Below, piece by piece: positions 16,077-24,594 of a stretch of DNA of 64,000 nt. Under the pieces are notes generated by a model that had not been told where the DNA came from, did no database searches, and saw only the letters and a list, made by a program, of their open reading frames with translations. A program made the translations under genes and the position numbers. Within the stretch, counting starts at the first letter, position 1. Each line of letters starts with the position of its first letter. This stretch comes from Flavobacterium sp. (GTDB taxonomy: Bacteria > Bacteroidota > Bacteroidia > Flavobacteriales > Flavobacteriaceae): the NCBI RefSeq assembly GCF_027484705.1, contig NZ_JAIXSL010000016.1, positions 1 through 64,000 on the forward strand. Reading direction: 5' to 3'.

Positions 16077-17312
16077 GTGAGTCAAATCAACAAACTGAAA
16101 ATCCTCAACGACCCGATTTACGGATTCATCACGATACCGAATCCGCTACTTTACGATCTCATTCAACATCCTTATTTCCAGCGTTTGCGGCGCATTTCGC
16201 AGATGGGTATGTCTTATTTAGTCTATCCGGGTGCACATCATACACGGTTCCATCATGCTTTGGGTTGCATGCACATGATGCAGAAAGCGATTGAAGTGTT
16301 GAAGTTTAAGGAAGTACAGATTTCCAAAGAAGAAGAAAATGCTTTGTTGATTGCGATTCTGTTGCATGATATCGGACACGGACCATTTTCCCACGCGATG
16401 GAGCACAGCATTGTCGAAGGTGTGAGCCACGAAGCGATTTCTTTGTTGTTTATGAACCGTTTGAATGTAGAATTCGACGGGCAACTTTCCTTGGCCATTA
16501 AAGTTTTTAAAGGCGAATACCATCGCAAGTTCATGCTGCAACTCATTTCGAGCCAGCTTGATATGGACCGTATGGATTACCTCAAACGCGACAGTTTTTA
16601 CACGGGCGTCGCGGAAGGCAACATCAATTCCGACCGTTTGATTCAGATGCTCAATGTCGTGGACGATGTTTTGGTGATGGAAGAAAAAGCCATCTATTCC
16701 ATCGAGAAATTCCTCATGGCCAGAAGGCTGATGTATTGGCAGGCTTACCTTCACAAAACAAGCCTCGTCGCCGAATTGATTCTTACCAAAACACTTAAAC
16801 GCGCTAAAGAACTTACACTTAAAGGAACTGAATTGCCATCGAGCAAACCTTTGGCATTTTTCATGAAAAACAAAATTGAGCTTCCCGATTTTACCGATGA
16901 TGTGCTAGACCAATTTGCGCAACTCGATGATTATGATATTGTCAGTGCTTTAAAATCATGGCAAACCGAAGATGATTTTATATTAAGTTCGCTAAGCAAA
17001 ATGATTATCAACCGCGATTTGCTCAAAATAAAGCTCAGCAGCGAAAAATTCCCGAAAGAGATGCTTCACGAACTGACTGAAAGATTTTCAAAAGCAAACG
17101 GAATCTCTGCTCATGACACTGAATACTTCATTTTTAAAGGAAAAATTAAAAATCAGGCTTACAGCAAAGACGCGGAACCGATCCATATTCTGAAGAAAGA
17201 CAAAACGATTGAAGACGTGGTTGAAGCTTCCGATCAGCTGAATTTGAAAGCCTTGTCGAAACCCGTCACGAAATATTATATTTGCTACCCAAAACAACTG
17301 CTAGAAAATTAA
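16077..17312 (+). CDS. HD domain phosphohydrolase (dNTPase-like)
   Basis: This 411-residue metal-dependent hydrolase belongs to the HD superfamily branch close to dGTP triphosphohydrolases and SAMHD1-like proteins. The metal site is visible as TRFHHALG (His, about residue 59), LLHDIGHGPFSH (HD pair, about 100) and DMDRMDYLKRDSF (Asp, about 163). It probably removes triphosphate from dNTPs, though the substrate is inferred. The start is GTG at 16077, and the family-typical N-terminus (KILNDPIYGFITIP) follows at once. The next genes, lpxD onward, are on the same strand after 134 bp. Confidence 0.88.
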   Translation: MSQINKLKILNDPIYGFITIPNPLLYDLIQHPYFQRLRRISQMGMSYLVYPGAHHTRFHHALGCMHMMQKAIEVLKFKEVQISKEEENALLIAILLHDIGHGPFSHAMEHSIVEGVSHEAISLLFMNRLNVEFDGQLSLAIKVFKGEYHRKFMLQLISSQLDMDRMDYLKRDSFYTGVAEGNINSDRLIQMLNVVDDVLVMEEKAIYSIEKFLMARRLMYWQAYLHKTSLVAELILTKTLKRAKELTLKGTELPSSKPLAFFMKNKIELPDFTDDVLDQFAQLDDYDIVSALKSWQTEDDFILSSLSKMIINRDLLKIKLSSEKFPKEMLHELTERFSKANGISAHDTEYFIFKGKIKNQAYSKDAEPIHILKKDKTIEDVVEASDQLNLKALSKPVTKYYICYPKQLLEN

Positions 17313-17333
17313 TATTTTAAAATCTATTTTTTA

Positions 17334-17341
17334 TATTTTTG
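17334..17341 (+). promoter_or_regulatory. -7 element upstream of the lpx cluster
   Basis: TATTTTTG matches TAnnTTTG, 18 bp before the ATG of the 28-codon leader ORF and 105 bp before lpxD. Confidence 0.45.
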
Positions 17342-17359
17342 TCGGCACTATTCAAACAA

Positions 17360-17446
17360 ATGAAACAAGCAGAATTATACAATAAGGAATGCAGCGCAAC
17401 GATTTGCGGGTTTCATTTTGTACCAACAAAAAATAGTTTGCTATAA
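17360..17446 (+). CDS. Possible 28-residue leader ORF ahead of lpxD
   Basis: ATG to TAA encodes MKQAELYNKECSATICGFHF plus eight more residues. It starts 18 bp after a TAnnTTTG box, and its stop codon touches the lpxD ATG with no gap. It is too short for the ORF track. The abutting stop/start could couple lpxD translation to that of the leader. No family resemblance is visible, so this may be chance. Confidence 0.3.
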   Translation: MKQAELYNKECSATICGFHFVPTKNSLL

Positions 17447-18478
17447 ATGAAATTCAAAGCAGCGCAAATAGCGAACATCTTAGAAGGCGAGGTTGTTGGA
17501 AATCCCAATGCCGAAGTCTGGACGCTGTCTAAAATTGAAGAAGGCGAGAACGGTTCGATTTCTTTTCTGTCGAACCCGAAATATGAATCTTACATTTATA
17601 CTACCAAAGCGACGATTACCATTGTAAACCATTCTTTTACACCGGAATCTGAAATCAGCACTACATTGATTAAAGTCGACGATGCTTATCTGGCTTTTAC
17701 AAAATTGCTGACCTTTTACGATCAGGCCAGAAAAGACAGCAAAGTCGGTATCGAACAGCCTTCGGTCGTTTCCGAAAGTGTTCAGTATGGTGAAAATTTA
17801 TACCTCGGAAGTTTCAGCTATATCGGTTTGAATGTACGCCTTGGCAACAATGTGAAAATTTATCCGAACTGTTATATCGGCGACAATGTTGTGATTGGCG
17901 ATAATGTTACTGTTTTTGCCGGTGCTAAAATTTATTCAGACACTGTGATTGGAAACCATTGTGCGATTCATTCCGGTGCCATTATCGGAGCGGATGGTTT
18001 TGGTTTTGCACCGAATGCTGACGGGACTTACACGAAAATTCCACAAATCGGGAATGTGATCATAGAAGATCATGTAGATATCGGTGCCTCGACAACAATC
18101 GATCGCGCGACTATGGGATCGACGATTATCAGAAAAGGCGTGAAGCTCGACAACCAAATCCAGATTGCACACAATGTTGAGATTGGCGAACACACCGTCA
18201 TTGCCGCACAAACCGGCGTTGCGGGTTCGACCAAAATCGGAAAAAATTGTATCATTGGCGGTCAGGTTGGTTTTGCCGGACATATCGTCGTAGGCAATAA
18301 TGTACGCATTCAGGCGCAATCGGGTGTCGGACGCAATGTGAAGGACAATGAAGTGTTGCAGGGAAGCCCGTCATTCACGTATACGGATTACAGCAAATCG
18401 TATGTACATTTCCGCAATTTGCCGAAGATTATCTTAGAATTTGAAGAATTAAAAAAAACAATCAATAAAAACAATTAA
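17447..18478 (+). CDS. lpxD: UDP-3-O-acylglucosamine N-acyltransferase (LpxD)
   Basis: This is the third step of lipid A synthesis, adding the N-linked hydroxyacyl chain to UDP-3-O-acyl-glucosamine. An N-terminal uridine-binding domain (residues 1-100; MKFKAAQIANILEGEVVGNP, ISFLSNPKY) precedes a long left-handed hexapeptide-repeat helix (about 105-320). The catalytic His is expected in QIQIAHNVEIGEHTVIAAQT near residue 240. The length of 343 residues is standard. It is the first full gene of the lpxD-lpxC/fabZ-lpxA block, and lpxC starts within 4 bp of its stop. Confidence 0.95.
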   Translation: MKFKAAQIANILEGEVVGNPNAEVWTLSKIEEGENGSISFLSNPKYESYIYTTKATITIVNHSFTPESEISTTLIKVDDAYLAFTKLLTFYDQARKDSKVGIEQPSVVSESVQYGENLYLGSFSYIGLNVRLGNNVKIYPNCYIGDNVVIGDNVTVFAGAKIYSDTVIGNHCAIHSGAIIGADGFGFAPNADGTYTKIPQIGNVIIEDHVDIGASTTIDRATMGSTIIRKGVKLDNQIQIAHNVEIGEHTVIAAQTGVAGSTKIGKNCIIGGQVGFAGHIVVGNNVRIQAQSGVGRNVKDNEVLQGSPSFTYTDYSKSYVHFRNLPKIILEFEELKKTINKNN

Positions 18479-18481
18479 GTG

Positions 18482-19870
18482 ATGGTGAAACAAAAAACCA
18501 TAAAGAGTGAAATTTCTCTTATTGGAGTTGGATTGCACACAGGGAAAGAAGTGAAAATGACTTTCAAACCTGCTCCTGAAAATAACGGTTATACTTTTGT
18601 ACGTGTAGATTTAGAAGGTGCCCCAATGATTGAAGCCGACGCGAATTACGTGGTCAATACCCAAAGAGGAACCAATTTAGAGAAACTGGGTGTCAAGATT
18701 CAGACTTCAGAACATGTGTTGGCCGCTTTTGTCGGTTGCGATGTAGACAATGTCATTATCGAACTCGACGCTTCGGAGCCACCGATTATGGACGGTTCTT
18801 CAAAGTTTTTTGTGGAAGCCATTGAAAAAGCAGGCATTGTAGAACAAGAAGCCAAAAGAAATGTATACGTCGTGAAAGACATTATTTCTTTCACAGATGA
18901 AGCAACAGGAAGCGAAATTCTGGTCATGCCTAGCGATGAATATCAAGTCACCGCAATGGTTGACTTCGGGACTAAAGTATTGGGAACCCAGAATGCAACT
19001 TTAAAAAATATGGCTGATTTCAAAACCGAAATTGCCGATGCGCGAACGTTTAGTTTCCTTCACGAATTGGAAACTCTTTTGGATGAAGGCCTTATCAAAG
19101 GCGGCGATTTGAATAACGCCATCGTTTATGTAGACAAAGACATTTCCGAAAAAACGATGAACAACCTTAAAGTCGCGTTCGGAAAAGAAAAAATATCCGT
19201 GAAACCAAACGGTATTCTGGACAACCTCACATTACACTATCCCAACGAAGCGGCGCGTCACAAACTGCTTGATGTTATTGGTGATTTGGCTTTGATTGGA
19301 ACCAGAATCCAAGGGAAAATTATAGCAAACAAACCGGGTCATTTTGTAAATACTCAATTTGCTAAGAAACTTTCAAAAATCATTAAGATTGAGCAGAGAA
19401 ATTTTGTACCGTCGTACGACCTCAATCAGGAACCGTTGATGGATATCCACAAAATCATGTCAATGTTGCCGCACAGACCACCATTTTTATTGGTTGATAA
19501 GATTTTCGAATTGTCGGATTCGCATGTAGTCGGGTTGAAAAATGTGACGATGAACGAACCGTTCTTCGTAGGTCATTTCCCCGACGCACCAGTAATGCCA
19601 GGCGTTTTGATTGTAGAGGCAATGGCGCAAACCGGAGGGATTTTAGTTTTGAGTACCGTTCCAGATCCTGAAAATTACCTGACCTTCTTTATGAAAATTG
19701 ATAATGTGAAGTTCAAACACAAAGTACTTCCCGGCGACACTTTAATATTCAAATGCGATCTGATCAGTCCTATCCGAAGAGGCATTTGTCACATGCAGGC
19801 CAACGCTTATGCGAATGGTAAACTCGTGGCGGAAGCTGAATTGATGGCGCAAATCGCTAAAAAACAATAA
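18482..19870 (+). CDS. lpxC/fabZ: Bifunctional UDP-3-O-acyl-GlcNAc deacetylase / 3-hydroxyacyl-ACP dehydratase (LpxC-FabZ fusion)
   Basis: The N-terminal half (about residues 1-305) is LpxC, the zinc deacetylase committing to lipid A: GVGLHTGKEV, TSEHVLAAFVG (zinc His), SEPPIMDGSS and HKLLDVIGDLALIG. The C-terminal half (about 315-462) is FabZ: MLPHRPPFLLVDKI, then GHFPDAPVMPGVLIVEAMAQ with the catalytic His/Glu. The fusion is normal in Bacteroidota; it ties lipid A synthesis to fatty-acid elongation, which compete for 3-hydroxyacyl-ACP. ATG at 18482 is preferred over the GTG one codon upstream. Confidence 0.95.
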   Translation: MVKQKTIKSEISLIGVGLHTGKEVKMTFKPAPENNGYTFVRVDLEGAPMIEADANYVVNTQRGTNLEKLGVKIQTSEHVLAAFVGCDVDNVIIELDASEPPIMDGSSKFFVEAIEKAGIVEQEAKRNVYVVKDIISFTDEATGSEILVMPSDEYQVTAMVDFGTKVLGTQNATLKNMADFKTEIADARTFSFLHELETLLDEGLIKGGDLNNAIVYVDKDISEKTMNNLKVAFGKEKISVKPNGILDNLTLHYPNEAARHKLLDVIGDLALIGTRIQGKIIANKPGHFVNTQFAKKLSKIIKIEQRNFVPSYDLNQEPLMDIHKIMSMLPHRPPFLLVDKIFELSDSHVVGLKNVTMNEPFFVGHFPDAPVMPGVLIVEAMAQTGGILVLSTVPDPENYLTFFMKIDNVKFKHKVLPGDTLIFKCDLISPIRRGICHMQANAYANGKLVAEAELMAQIAKKQ

Positions 19871-19942
19871 ACAAAAAGGCGGTCAAAAAAGCATTTGAAA
19901 TTGCCAATATTTTGATCGAGTAAAAATAAATACCATCAGCAA

Positions 19943-20728
19943 ATGAATCAACCTTTAGCTTATGTCCATCCCGGAGCGAAAATCGCCAAAAATGTGGTGA
20001 TTGAGCCTTTTACCACCATTCATAACAATGTAGTGATTGGCGATGGCACCTGGATCGGTTCGAATGTCACCATTATGGAAGGCGCCCGAATCGGAAAAAA
20101 CTGTAATATCTTTCCAGGCGCCGTCATTTCTGCGATTCCTCAGGATTTGAAATTTGGTGGCGAAGATTCTTTGGTCATCATCGGTGACAACTGCACGATT
20201 CGCGAATGCGTTACAATCAATCGCGGTACTATTGCTTCAGGGCAAACCACGCTGGGCAACAATTGCTTGGTTATGGCTACCGCACACATCGCGCATGATT
20301 GTCATATCGGCGACAACGCGATTATTGTGAATGGCGTTGCTTTGGCGGGTCATGTAACCGTAGGAAATTATGCGGTAATTGGTGGTTTGGCTGCGATTCA
20401 TCAGTTCATTCATGTGGGCGATCACGCAATGGTTTCGGGTGGTTCGTTGGTCAGAAAAGACATTCCGCCTTACACGAAGGCTGCGAAAGAGCCGTTGTCG
20501 TATGTCGGTATCAATTCCGTAGGTTTGAGACGCCGCGGATTCACGACTGAAAAAATCAGGGAAATACAGGATATTTACAGAATTTTATACCAGAAGAATT
20601 ACAATACTTCGCAAGCGGTCAGTATCATTGAGGCTGAAATGGAAGCCACTCCGGAACGCGATGAAATATTGGATTTCATCAGAAATTCTTCGCGTGGTAT
20701 CATGAAAGGGTATTCCGGAAATTATTAA
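19943..20728 (+). CDS. lpxA: UDP-N-acetylglucosamine acyltransferase (LpxA)
   Basis: This is the first step of lipid A synthesis, 3-O-acylation of UDP-GlcNAc by hydroxyacyl-ACP. The 261-residue left-handed beta-helix has hexapeptide repeats from residue 10 to about 190 (VHPGAKIAKNVVIEPFTTIH). The catalytic-base region is MATAHIAHDCHIGDN (near residue 118). The C-terminal helical region (INSVGLRRRGFTTEKIREIQ) is diagnostic of LpxA. It is 72 bp downstream of lpxC/fabZ in the same block. Confidence 0.95.
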   Translation: MNQPLAYVHPGAKIAKNVVIEPFTTIHNNVVIGDGTWIGSNVTIMEGARIGKNCNIFPGAVISAIPQDLKFGGEDSLVIIGDNCTIRECVTINRGTIASGQTTLGNNCLVMATAHIAHDCHIGDNAIIVNGVALAGHVTVGNYAVIGGLAAIHQFIHVGDHAMVSGGSLVRKDIPPYTKAAKEPLSYVGINSVGLRRRGFTTEKIREIQDIYRILYQKNYNTSQAVSIIEAEMEATPERDEILDFIRNSSRGIMKGYSGNY

Positions 20729-20766
20729 AATAGGAAACAAAATTGAATATAAATCAAATGGTTTCG

Positions 20767-20798
20767 AATAACCAAATTAACAAATAACCAAATTAACA
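20767..20798. repeat. Perfect 16-bp tandem duplication before efp
   Basis: AATAACCAAATTAACA occurs twice without a gap and ends 4 bp before the efp start codon. AATAACCAAAT is also the arm of the palindromic elements at 15971 and 60901. Confidence 0.9.
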
Positions 20799-20802
20799 TA
20801 CA

Positions 20803-21366
20803 ATGGCATCTACTTCAGATATTAAAAACGGATTGTGCATCAAATACAACAACGATATTTACAAAATTATCGAATTCCTTCATGTGAAACCAGGTAAAGG
20901 CCCGGCTTTCGTGAGAACCAAATTGAAAAGTCTAACCAACGGTAAAGTCCTCGACAACACTTTTTCAGCGGGTCACAAGATTGACGAAGTGCGCGTGGAG
21001 AACCATAAATTCCAGTTTTTGTATCCTGAAGGCAACCAGTTTCACTTCATGAATGTGGAGACTTTCGAACAGATTTCACTCAACAAAGACATCCTTGATT
21101 CGCCAGATTTACTTAAAGAAGGCGAAAGCGTGATGGTCAGCATCAACACGGAAACAGATTTGCCTTTATCGGTAGATATGCCTGCTTCAGTAGTTTTAGA
21201 AGTGACATACGCAGAGCCAGGAGTAAAAGGAAATACGGCAACCAACGCCACAAAATCTGCGACAGTTGAAACAGGAGCAACGATTAACGTTCCTTTGTTC
21301 ATCAATGAAGGCGACAAAATCAAGATCGATACGGCTTCAGGAAATTACATGGAACGCGTTAAGTAA
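20803..21366 (+). CDS. efp: Translation elongation factor P
   Basis: EF-P relieves ribosome stalling at polyproline stretches. The 187-residue, three-domain protein begins [18 protein letters not shown]. The tip loop [16 protein letters not shown] carries the lysine modified in many bacteria (near residue 33). Domain III ends [18 protein letters not shown]. It is embedded between lpxA and a second lpxD-like gene, a common bacteroidete arrangement, and is followed by the latter after 5 bp. The proline-rich linkers of the T9SS proteins in this window are plausible clients. Confidence 0.96.
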   Translation: MASTSDIKNGLCIKYNNDIYKIIEFLHVKPGKGPAFVRTKLKSLTNGKVLDNTFSAGHKIDEVRVENHKFQFLYPEGNQFHFMNVETFEQISLNKDILDSPDLLKEGESVMVSINTETDLPLSVDMPASVVLEVTYAEPGVKGNTATNATKSATVETGATINVPLFINEGDKIKIDTASGNYMERVK

Positions 21367-21371
21367 ACCCT

Positions 21372-22301
21372 ATGAAATTCCCAAAAGTTCATTCCTTACA
21401 AGAAATTGCCAATTTGCTGCAATGCGAATTTGTCGGAGACGCTAGTTTCCCGGTTTCCGGTATGAATGAAATCCATGTCGTCGAACCCGGAGATATCGTT
21501 TTTGTTGACCATCCGAAATACTACGACAAAGCTTTGCAATCCGCTGCGACTATAGTTTTAATCAATAAAAAAGTCGATTGCCCTGACGGAAAAGCATTGT
21601 TGATTTCTGACGATCCGTTTAGAGATTTCAATACTTTGACGAAACATTTCAAGCCGTTTCAACATTCGAGTTTGTCAATCGCTCCTTCAGCTACAATTGG
21701 TGAAAATACTTTGATTCAGCCGAATACGTTTGTGGGAAACAATGTAGTGATTGGTAAAAATTGCCTGATTCATTCCAATGTTGCGATTTATGACAATACA
21801 ATCATTGGCGACAATGTGATCATTCATGCCGGTACTGTGATTGGCGGCGATGCGTTTTATTATAAGAAACGCCCAGAAGGATTTGACCAGTTGTTGTCAG
21901 GTGGAAGAGTAGTGATTCAGGATAATGTCGGAATCGGCGCTTTGTGTACCATCGATAAAGGCGTTACCGGCGACACGACGATTGGTGAAGGAACCAAACT
22001 CGACAACCAAGTGCATGTCGGCCACGATACTGTAATCGGAAAAAAATGTCTTATTGCATCGCAAACCGGAATTGCGGGTTGTGTCATTATTGAAGATGAA
22101 GTCACGATGTGGGGTCAAGTCGGCACCACGAGCGGTATAACTATAGGAACGAAAGCCGTCATAATGGGACAAACCGGAGTGACCAAATCCGTCGAGGGCG
22201 GAAAATCATACTTCGGCACACCTATAGAAGAATCACGTGAAAAGCTCAAGCAATTGGCGAACGTCAAACGAATCCCCGAAATTTTAAATAAATTAAAATA
22301 A
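21372..22301 (+). CDS. Second LpxD-like N-acyltransferase
   Basis: This 309-residue paralogue of LpxD has the same plan: an N-terminal recognition domain ([37 protein letters not shown]) and a hexapeptide helix that keeps the His in [20 protein letters not shown]. It is shorter than the LpxD at 17447 and lacks the usual C-terminal acyl-carrier helices. It may acylate another UDP-sugar or a different lipid A position; which is not shown. It is 5 bp after efp and 2 bp before the NTF2-like gene, so these three are one operon. Confidence 0.88.
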   Translation: MKFPKVHSLQEIANLLQCEFVGDASFPVSGMNEIHVVEPGDIVFVDHPKYYDKALQSAATIVLINKKVDCPDGKALLISDDPFRDFNTLTKHFKPFQHSSLSIAPSATIGENTLIQPNTFVGNNVVIGKNCLIHSNVAIYDNTIIGDNVIIHAGTVIGGDAFYYKKRPEGFDQLLSGGRVVIQDNVGIGALCTIDKGVTGDTTIGEGTKLDNQVHVGHDTVIGKKCLIASQTGIAGCVIIEDEVTMWGQVGTTSGITIGTKAVIMGQTGVTKSVEGGKSYFGTPIEESREKLKQLANVKRIPEILNKLK

Positions 22302-22303
22302 TA

Positions 22304-22663
22304 ATGTCTAAGAAATTAGTTCAGGATTTTTACAAATCCGATGCCTTGATCAACAGTGAAATTATGGATGCTTATCTGCATCCGGACGTTGTTTTGGATT
22401 GGAACAGCAGCACAGGTTTTAAACAATTGAAACGTAAAGATTTGCTTGCGTTGACCAATGAATTGGGCAAAGCTTATGTGCGTTCAAAAGCGAGGGTGAG
22501 CCATATCTTGAAAGAAGGAAACCTGATTACCGTTCGTTATTCACATTACATCAAAACCATTGAGAACCCGCGTGAAGAAATGCTATTGGCGCATTTTATG
22601 GTAATTTGGGAACTCAAGGATGACAAATTATACCGCGGATTTCAAATCAGCCAGTTGCCCTAA
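22304..22663 (+). CDS. NTF2/SnoaL-like family protein
   Basis: This 119-residue cytoplasmic protein has the small alpha+beta cone fold pattern (VQDFYKSDALINSEIMDAYL, then DVVLDWNSSTGFKQL ... VRYSHYIKTIENP ... FMVIWELKDDKLYRGFQISQ). No catalytic residues can be named. It is 2 bp downstream of the LpxD-like gene, hence co-transcribed, but its role is unknown. Confidence 0.8.
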   Translation: MSKKLVQDFYKSDALINSEIMDAYLHPDVVLDWNSSTGFKQLKRKDLLALTNELGKAYVRSKARVSHILKEGNLITVRYSHYIKTIENPREEMLLAHFMVIWELKDDKLYRGFQISQLP

Positions 22664-22704
22664 ATAATTTCTGAAAAATAAATATAAAAGTAGGATCTAA
22701 TGCT

Positions 22705-22712
22705 TACTTTTG
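22705..22712 (+). promoter_or_regulatory. -7 element of sucD
   Basis: TACTTTTG is an exact TAnnTTTG match, 36 bp before the sucD ATG. Confidence 0.5.
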
Positions 22713-22747
22713 CGTAGCCATTTAAAAAATTACAAAAAATAAATATT

Positions 22748-23620
22748 ATGAGTGTTTTAGTCAATAAGGATTCTAAAATAATTGTTCAAGGTTTTACCGG
22801 TAGCGAAGGAACTTTTCACGCTTCCCAAATGATTGAATACGGTACGAATGTAGTCGGTGGGGTTACTCCAGGAAAAGGTGGAACTACCCATTTAGACCGC
22901 CCAGTTTTCAACACGGTGCAAGATGCCGTTGAAAAAGCAGGAGCCGATACCACCATCATTTTCGTTCCGCCCGCTTTTGCCGCAGACGCGATTATGGAAG
23001 CCGCCGATGCCGGAATCAAAGTAATCATCACGATCACTGAAGGAATTCCTGTTGCGGATATGATTAAAGCCAACGAATATATCAAAGAAAGAAATTGTAC
23101 ACTTATAGGCCCAAACTGTCCTGGAGTCATTACACCGGGTGAAGCTAAAGTAGGTATCATGCCAGGTTTCGTTTTCAAAAAAGGAAATGTAGGTATTGTT
23201 TCAAAATCAGGAACATTGACTTACGAAGCCGCAGATCAGGTTGTAAAACAAGGAATGGGAATCACCACAGCCATCGGAATCGGAGGAGATCCAATCATTG
23301 GAACTACCACCAAAGCCGCTGTAGAAATGTTGATGAACGACCCCGAAACCAAATGCATCGTGATGATTGGCGAAATCGGTGGTCAATTGGAAGCTGATGC
23401 CGCCAAATGGATCAAAGCGGATGGAAACCGCAAACCTGTAGTTGGGTTCATTGCAGGTGAAACAGCTCCAAAAGGAAGAACGATGGGACATGCCGGAGCA
23501 ATTGTTGGCGGTTCAGACGATACCGCGGAAGCTAAGAAAAGAATAATGAAGGAATGTGGTATTCACGTGGTTGATTCTCCCGCTGAAATTGGAAAGAAAG
23601 TAAAAGAAGTAATGGGATAA
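22748..23620 (+). CDS. sucD: Succinate-CoA ligase, alpha subunit
   Basis: This is the TCA-cycle enzyme subunit that converts succinyl-CoA to succinate with nucleotide triphosphate formation. The 290-residue protein has the CoA-binding Rossmann domain at the start ([30 protein letters not shown]), [20 protein letters not shown] mid-chain, and the phosphohistidine loop [13 protein letters not shown] (His near residue 247). The beta subunit sucC is not adjacent. It is a single-gene unit with its own promoter and terminator. Confidence 0.96.
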   Translation: MSVLVNKDSKIIVQGFTGSEGTFHASQMIEYGTNVVGGVTPGKGGTTHLDRPVFNTVQDAVEKAGADTTIIFVPPAFAADAIMEAADAGIKVIITITEGIPVADMIKANEYIKERNCTLIGPNCPGVITPGEAKVGIMPGFVFKKGNVGIVSKSGTLTYEAADQVVKQGMGITTAIGIGGDPIIGTTTKAAVEMLMNDPETKCIVMIGEIGGQLEADAAKWIKADGNRKPVVGFIAGETAPKGRTMGHAGAIVGGSDDTAEAKKRIMKECGIHVVDSPAEIGKKVKEVMG

Positions 23621-23641
23621 TATTCCCGATTTAATATAGAA

Positions 23642-23673
23642 GATGCCTCACGACTTCGTGGGGTATTTTTTTT
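23642..23673 (+). terminator. Terminator after sucD
   Basis: ATGCCTCACG / CGTGGGGTAT hairpin (with G-U pairs) and a T-run of eight. Confidence 0.85.
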
Positions 23674-23688
23674 AATACAATAGAAAAT

Positions 23689-24117
23689 ATGTACAAAGAA
23701 TTAACGAAGTTCAAAACCAACAACCATTTCAATTTTACTGTAGATCATAGCCTCGAAGAAGTTTGCAACGCCTCAGAAAATGGGAGCGGAGTGTTCTTAG
23801 TATACGCTGCTGGCGTCGAAGATAAAGAACTGATTATGGTCGGTTCTACAGGAACGGTTCAGAACGATGGTTCGCTCAAAAGTAAGAACGGCGGGCTTTA
23901 CGATAAGATTGTCAATGGGCATCAATTTGCTAAAACGGGTCGTAAATATTCGTGGCCGGCGCAAATGAAACTTGAAAACATTGATCGTTTGGAAGTGTAT
24001 TGGTACGAAACCTTCAATGCCAAAAACAAATTCATCCCGACTTATGTGGAAGGTTTGATTTTGCAGAAATTTTTGGATGAAAACGGAAAGTTGCCTAGAT
24101 GGAATGTGGCGTTTTAA
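23689..24117 (+). CDS. Hypothetical protein with GIY-YIG-like pattern
   Basis: This 142-residue soluble protein has the segments GVFLVYAAG, then ELIMVGSTGT, GGLYDKIVNG and TYVEGLILQKF. They are spaced like the strand pair, glycine-serine turn and catalytic Glu of GIY-YIG nucleases. The first motif reads VFLVY rather than GIY, and no catalytic Arg is obvious, so activity is uncertain. It stands alone; its 3' end overlaps the convergent gene at 24114 by 4 bp. Confidence 0.55.
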   Translation: MYKELTKFKTNNHFNFTVDHSLEEVCNASENGSGVFLVYAAGVEDKELIMVGSTGTVQNDGSLKSKNGGLYDKIVNGHQFAKTGRKYSWPAQMKLENIDRLEVYWYETFNAKNKFIPTYVEGLILQKFLDENGKLPRWNVAF

Positions 24118-24338
24118 GCTAAACCCGTTTTTATTTTCTGCTGCAATTGATTCAACAACACCTGATATTTGCTGATTTCAATCAAATCCTCGTCGTCATC
24201 GGAATGGTCTAAAAGCTCGTCGAGGTATTCCGCTGCATCAAGCAATTTGAAGTTCGCGTTGATATATTGTTTGTTCGCCATCAAATCTATGATTTCCTGA
24301 ACGTCGCTCTTCAATGTAGTGAATTTTGAATCATCCAT
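24114..24338 (-). CDS. Small acidic hypothetical protein
   Basis: This 74-residue protein is rich in Asp/Glu and predicted helical (MDDSKFTTLKSDVQEIIDLM ... YLDELLDHSDDDEDLIEISK). Its start overlaps the stop region of the 51-residue upstream gene (24331-24486), indicating translational coupling. No family is recognised. The two may form a small charged pair, one acidic and one basic. Confidence 0.6.
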   Translation of the reverse strand: MDDSKFTTLKSDVQEIIDLMANKQYINANFKLLDAAEYLDELLDHSDDDEDLIEISKYQVLLNQLQQKIKTGLA

Positions 24339-24486
24339 TGTTGTCAGTGTTGTTTTGATCGTTAAACTTTTTCACAATCGCTTTTAGTTTTTCCTTTCTG
24401 AGGATTTCAGCCTGTTTGGCTTTGTCCTGAGCTTTGTGCAATTTGTCATTGTGTATTTTGATGTTGCGTTCGTTGTTTCTTCCCAT
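24331..24486 (-). CDS. Small basic hypothetical protein
   Basis: Starting at the internal ATG (MGRNNERNIKIHNDKLHKAQ) gives a 51-residue, lysine-rich, probably coiled-coil peptide. The longer ORF-track version adds a hydrophobic N-terminus that overlaps no recognisable signal. It overlaps the next gene by 8 bp. Its basic charge complements the acidic partner encoded directly downstream, which suggests but does not prove a complex. Confidence 0.5.
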   Translation of the reverse strand: MGRNNERNIKIHNDKLHKAQDKAKQAEILRKEKLKAIVKKFNDQNNTDNNG

Positions 24487-24594
24487 GTCATGTCGGTTAC
24501 GTGCGACTCCAAAAATAATCATAAAAAACAACCCGCTGCTTTTTTTGGTTCGGTATTTGACAAGCCGAGGACAAACCTTTTAAACATCGTAATC

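Noticed and set aside
16218-16754. 178-residue minus-strand ORF inside the HD-hydrolase gene
   Set aside because: It is antisense to a gene with clear catalytic motifs. The sequence is low in recognisable features.
17936-18319. 127-residue antisense ORF in lpxD (and 21897-22172 in the LpxD-like gene)
   Set aside because: Hexapeptide-repeat genes give open antisense frames because of their regular codon pattern. No start context or homology is visible.
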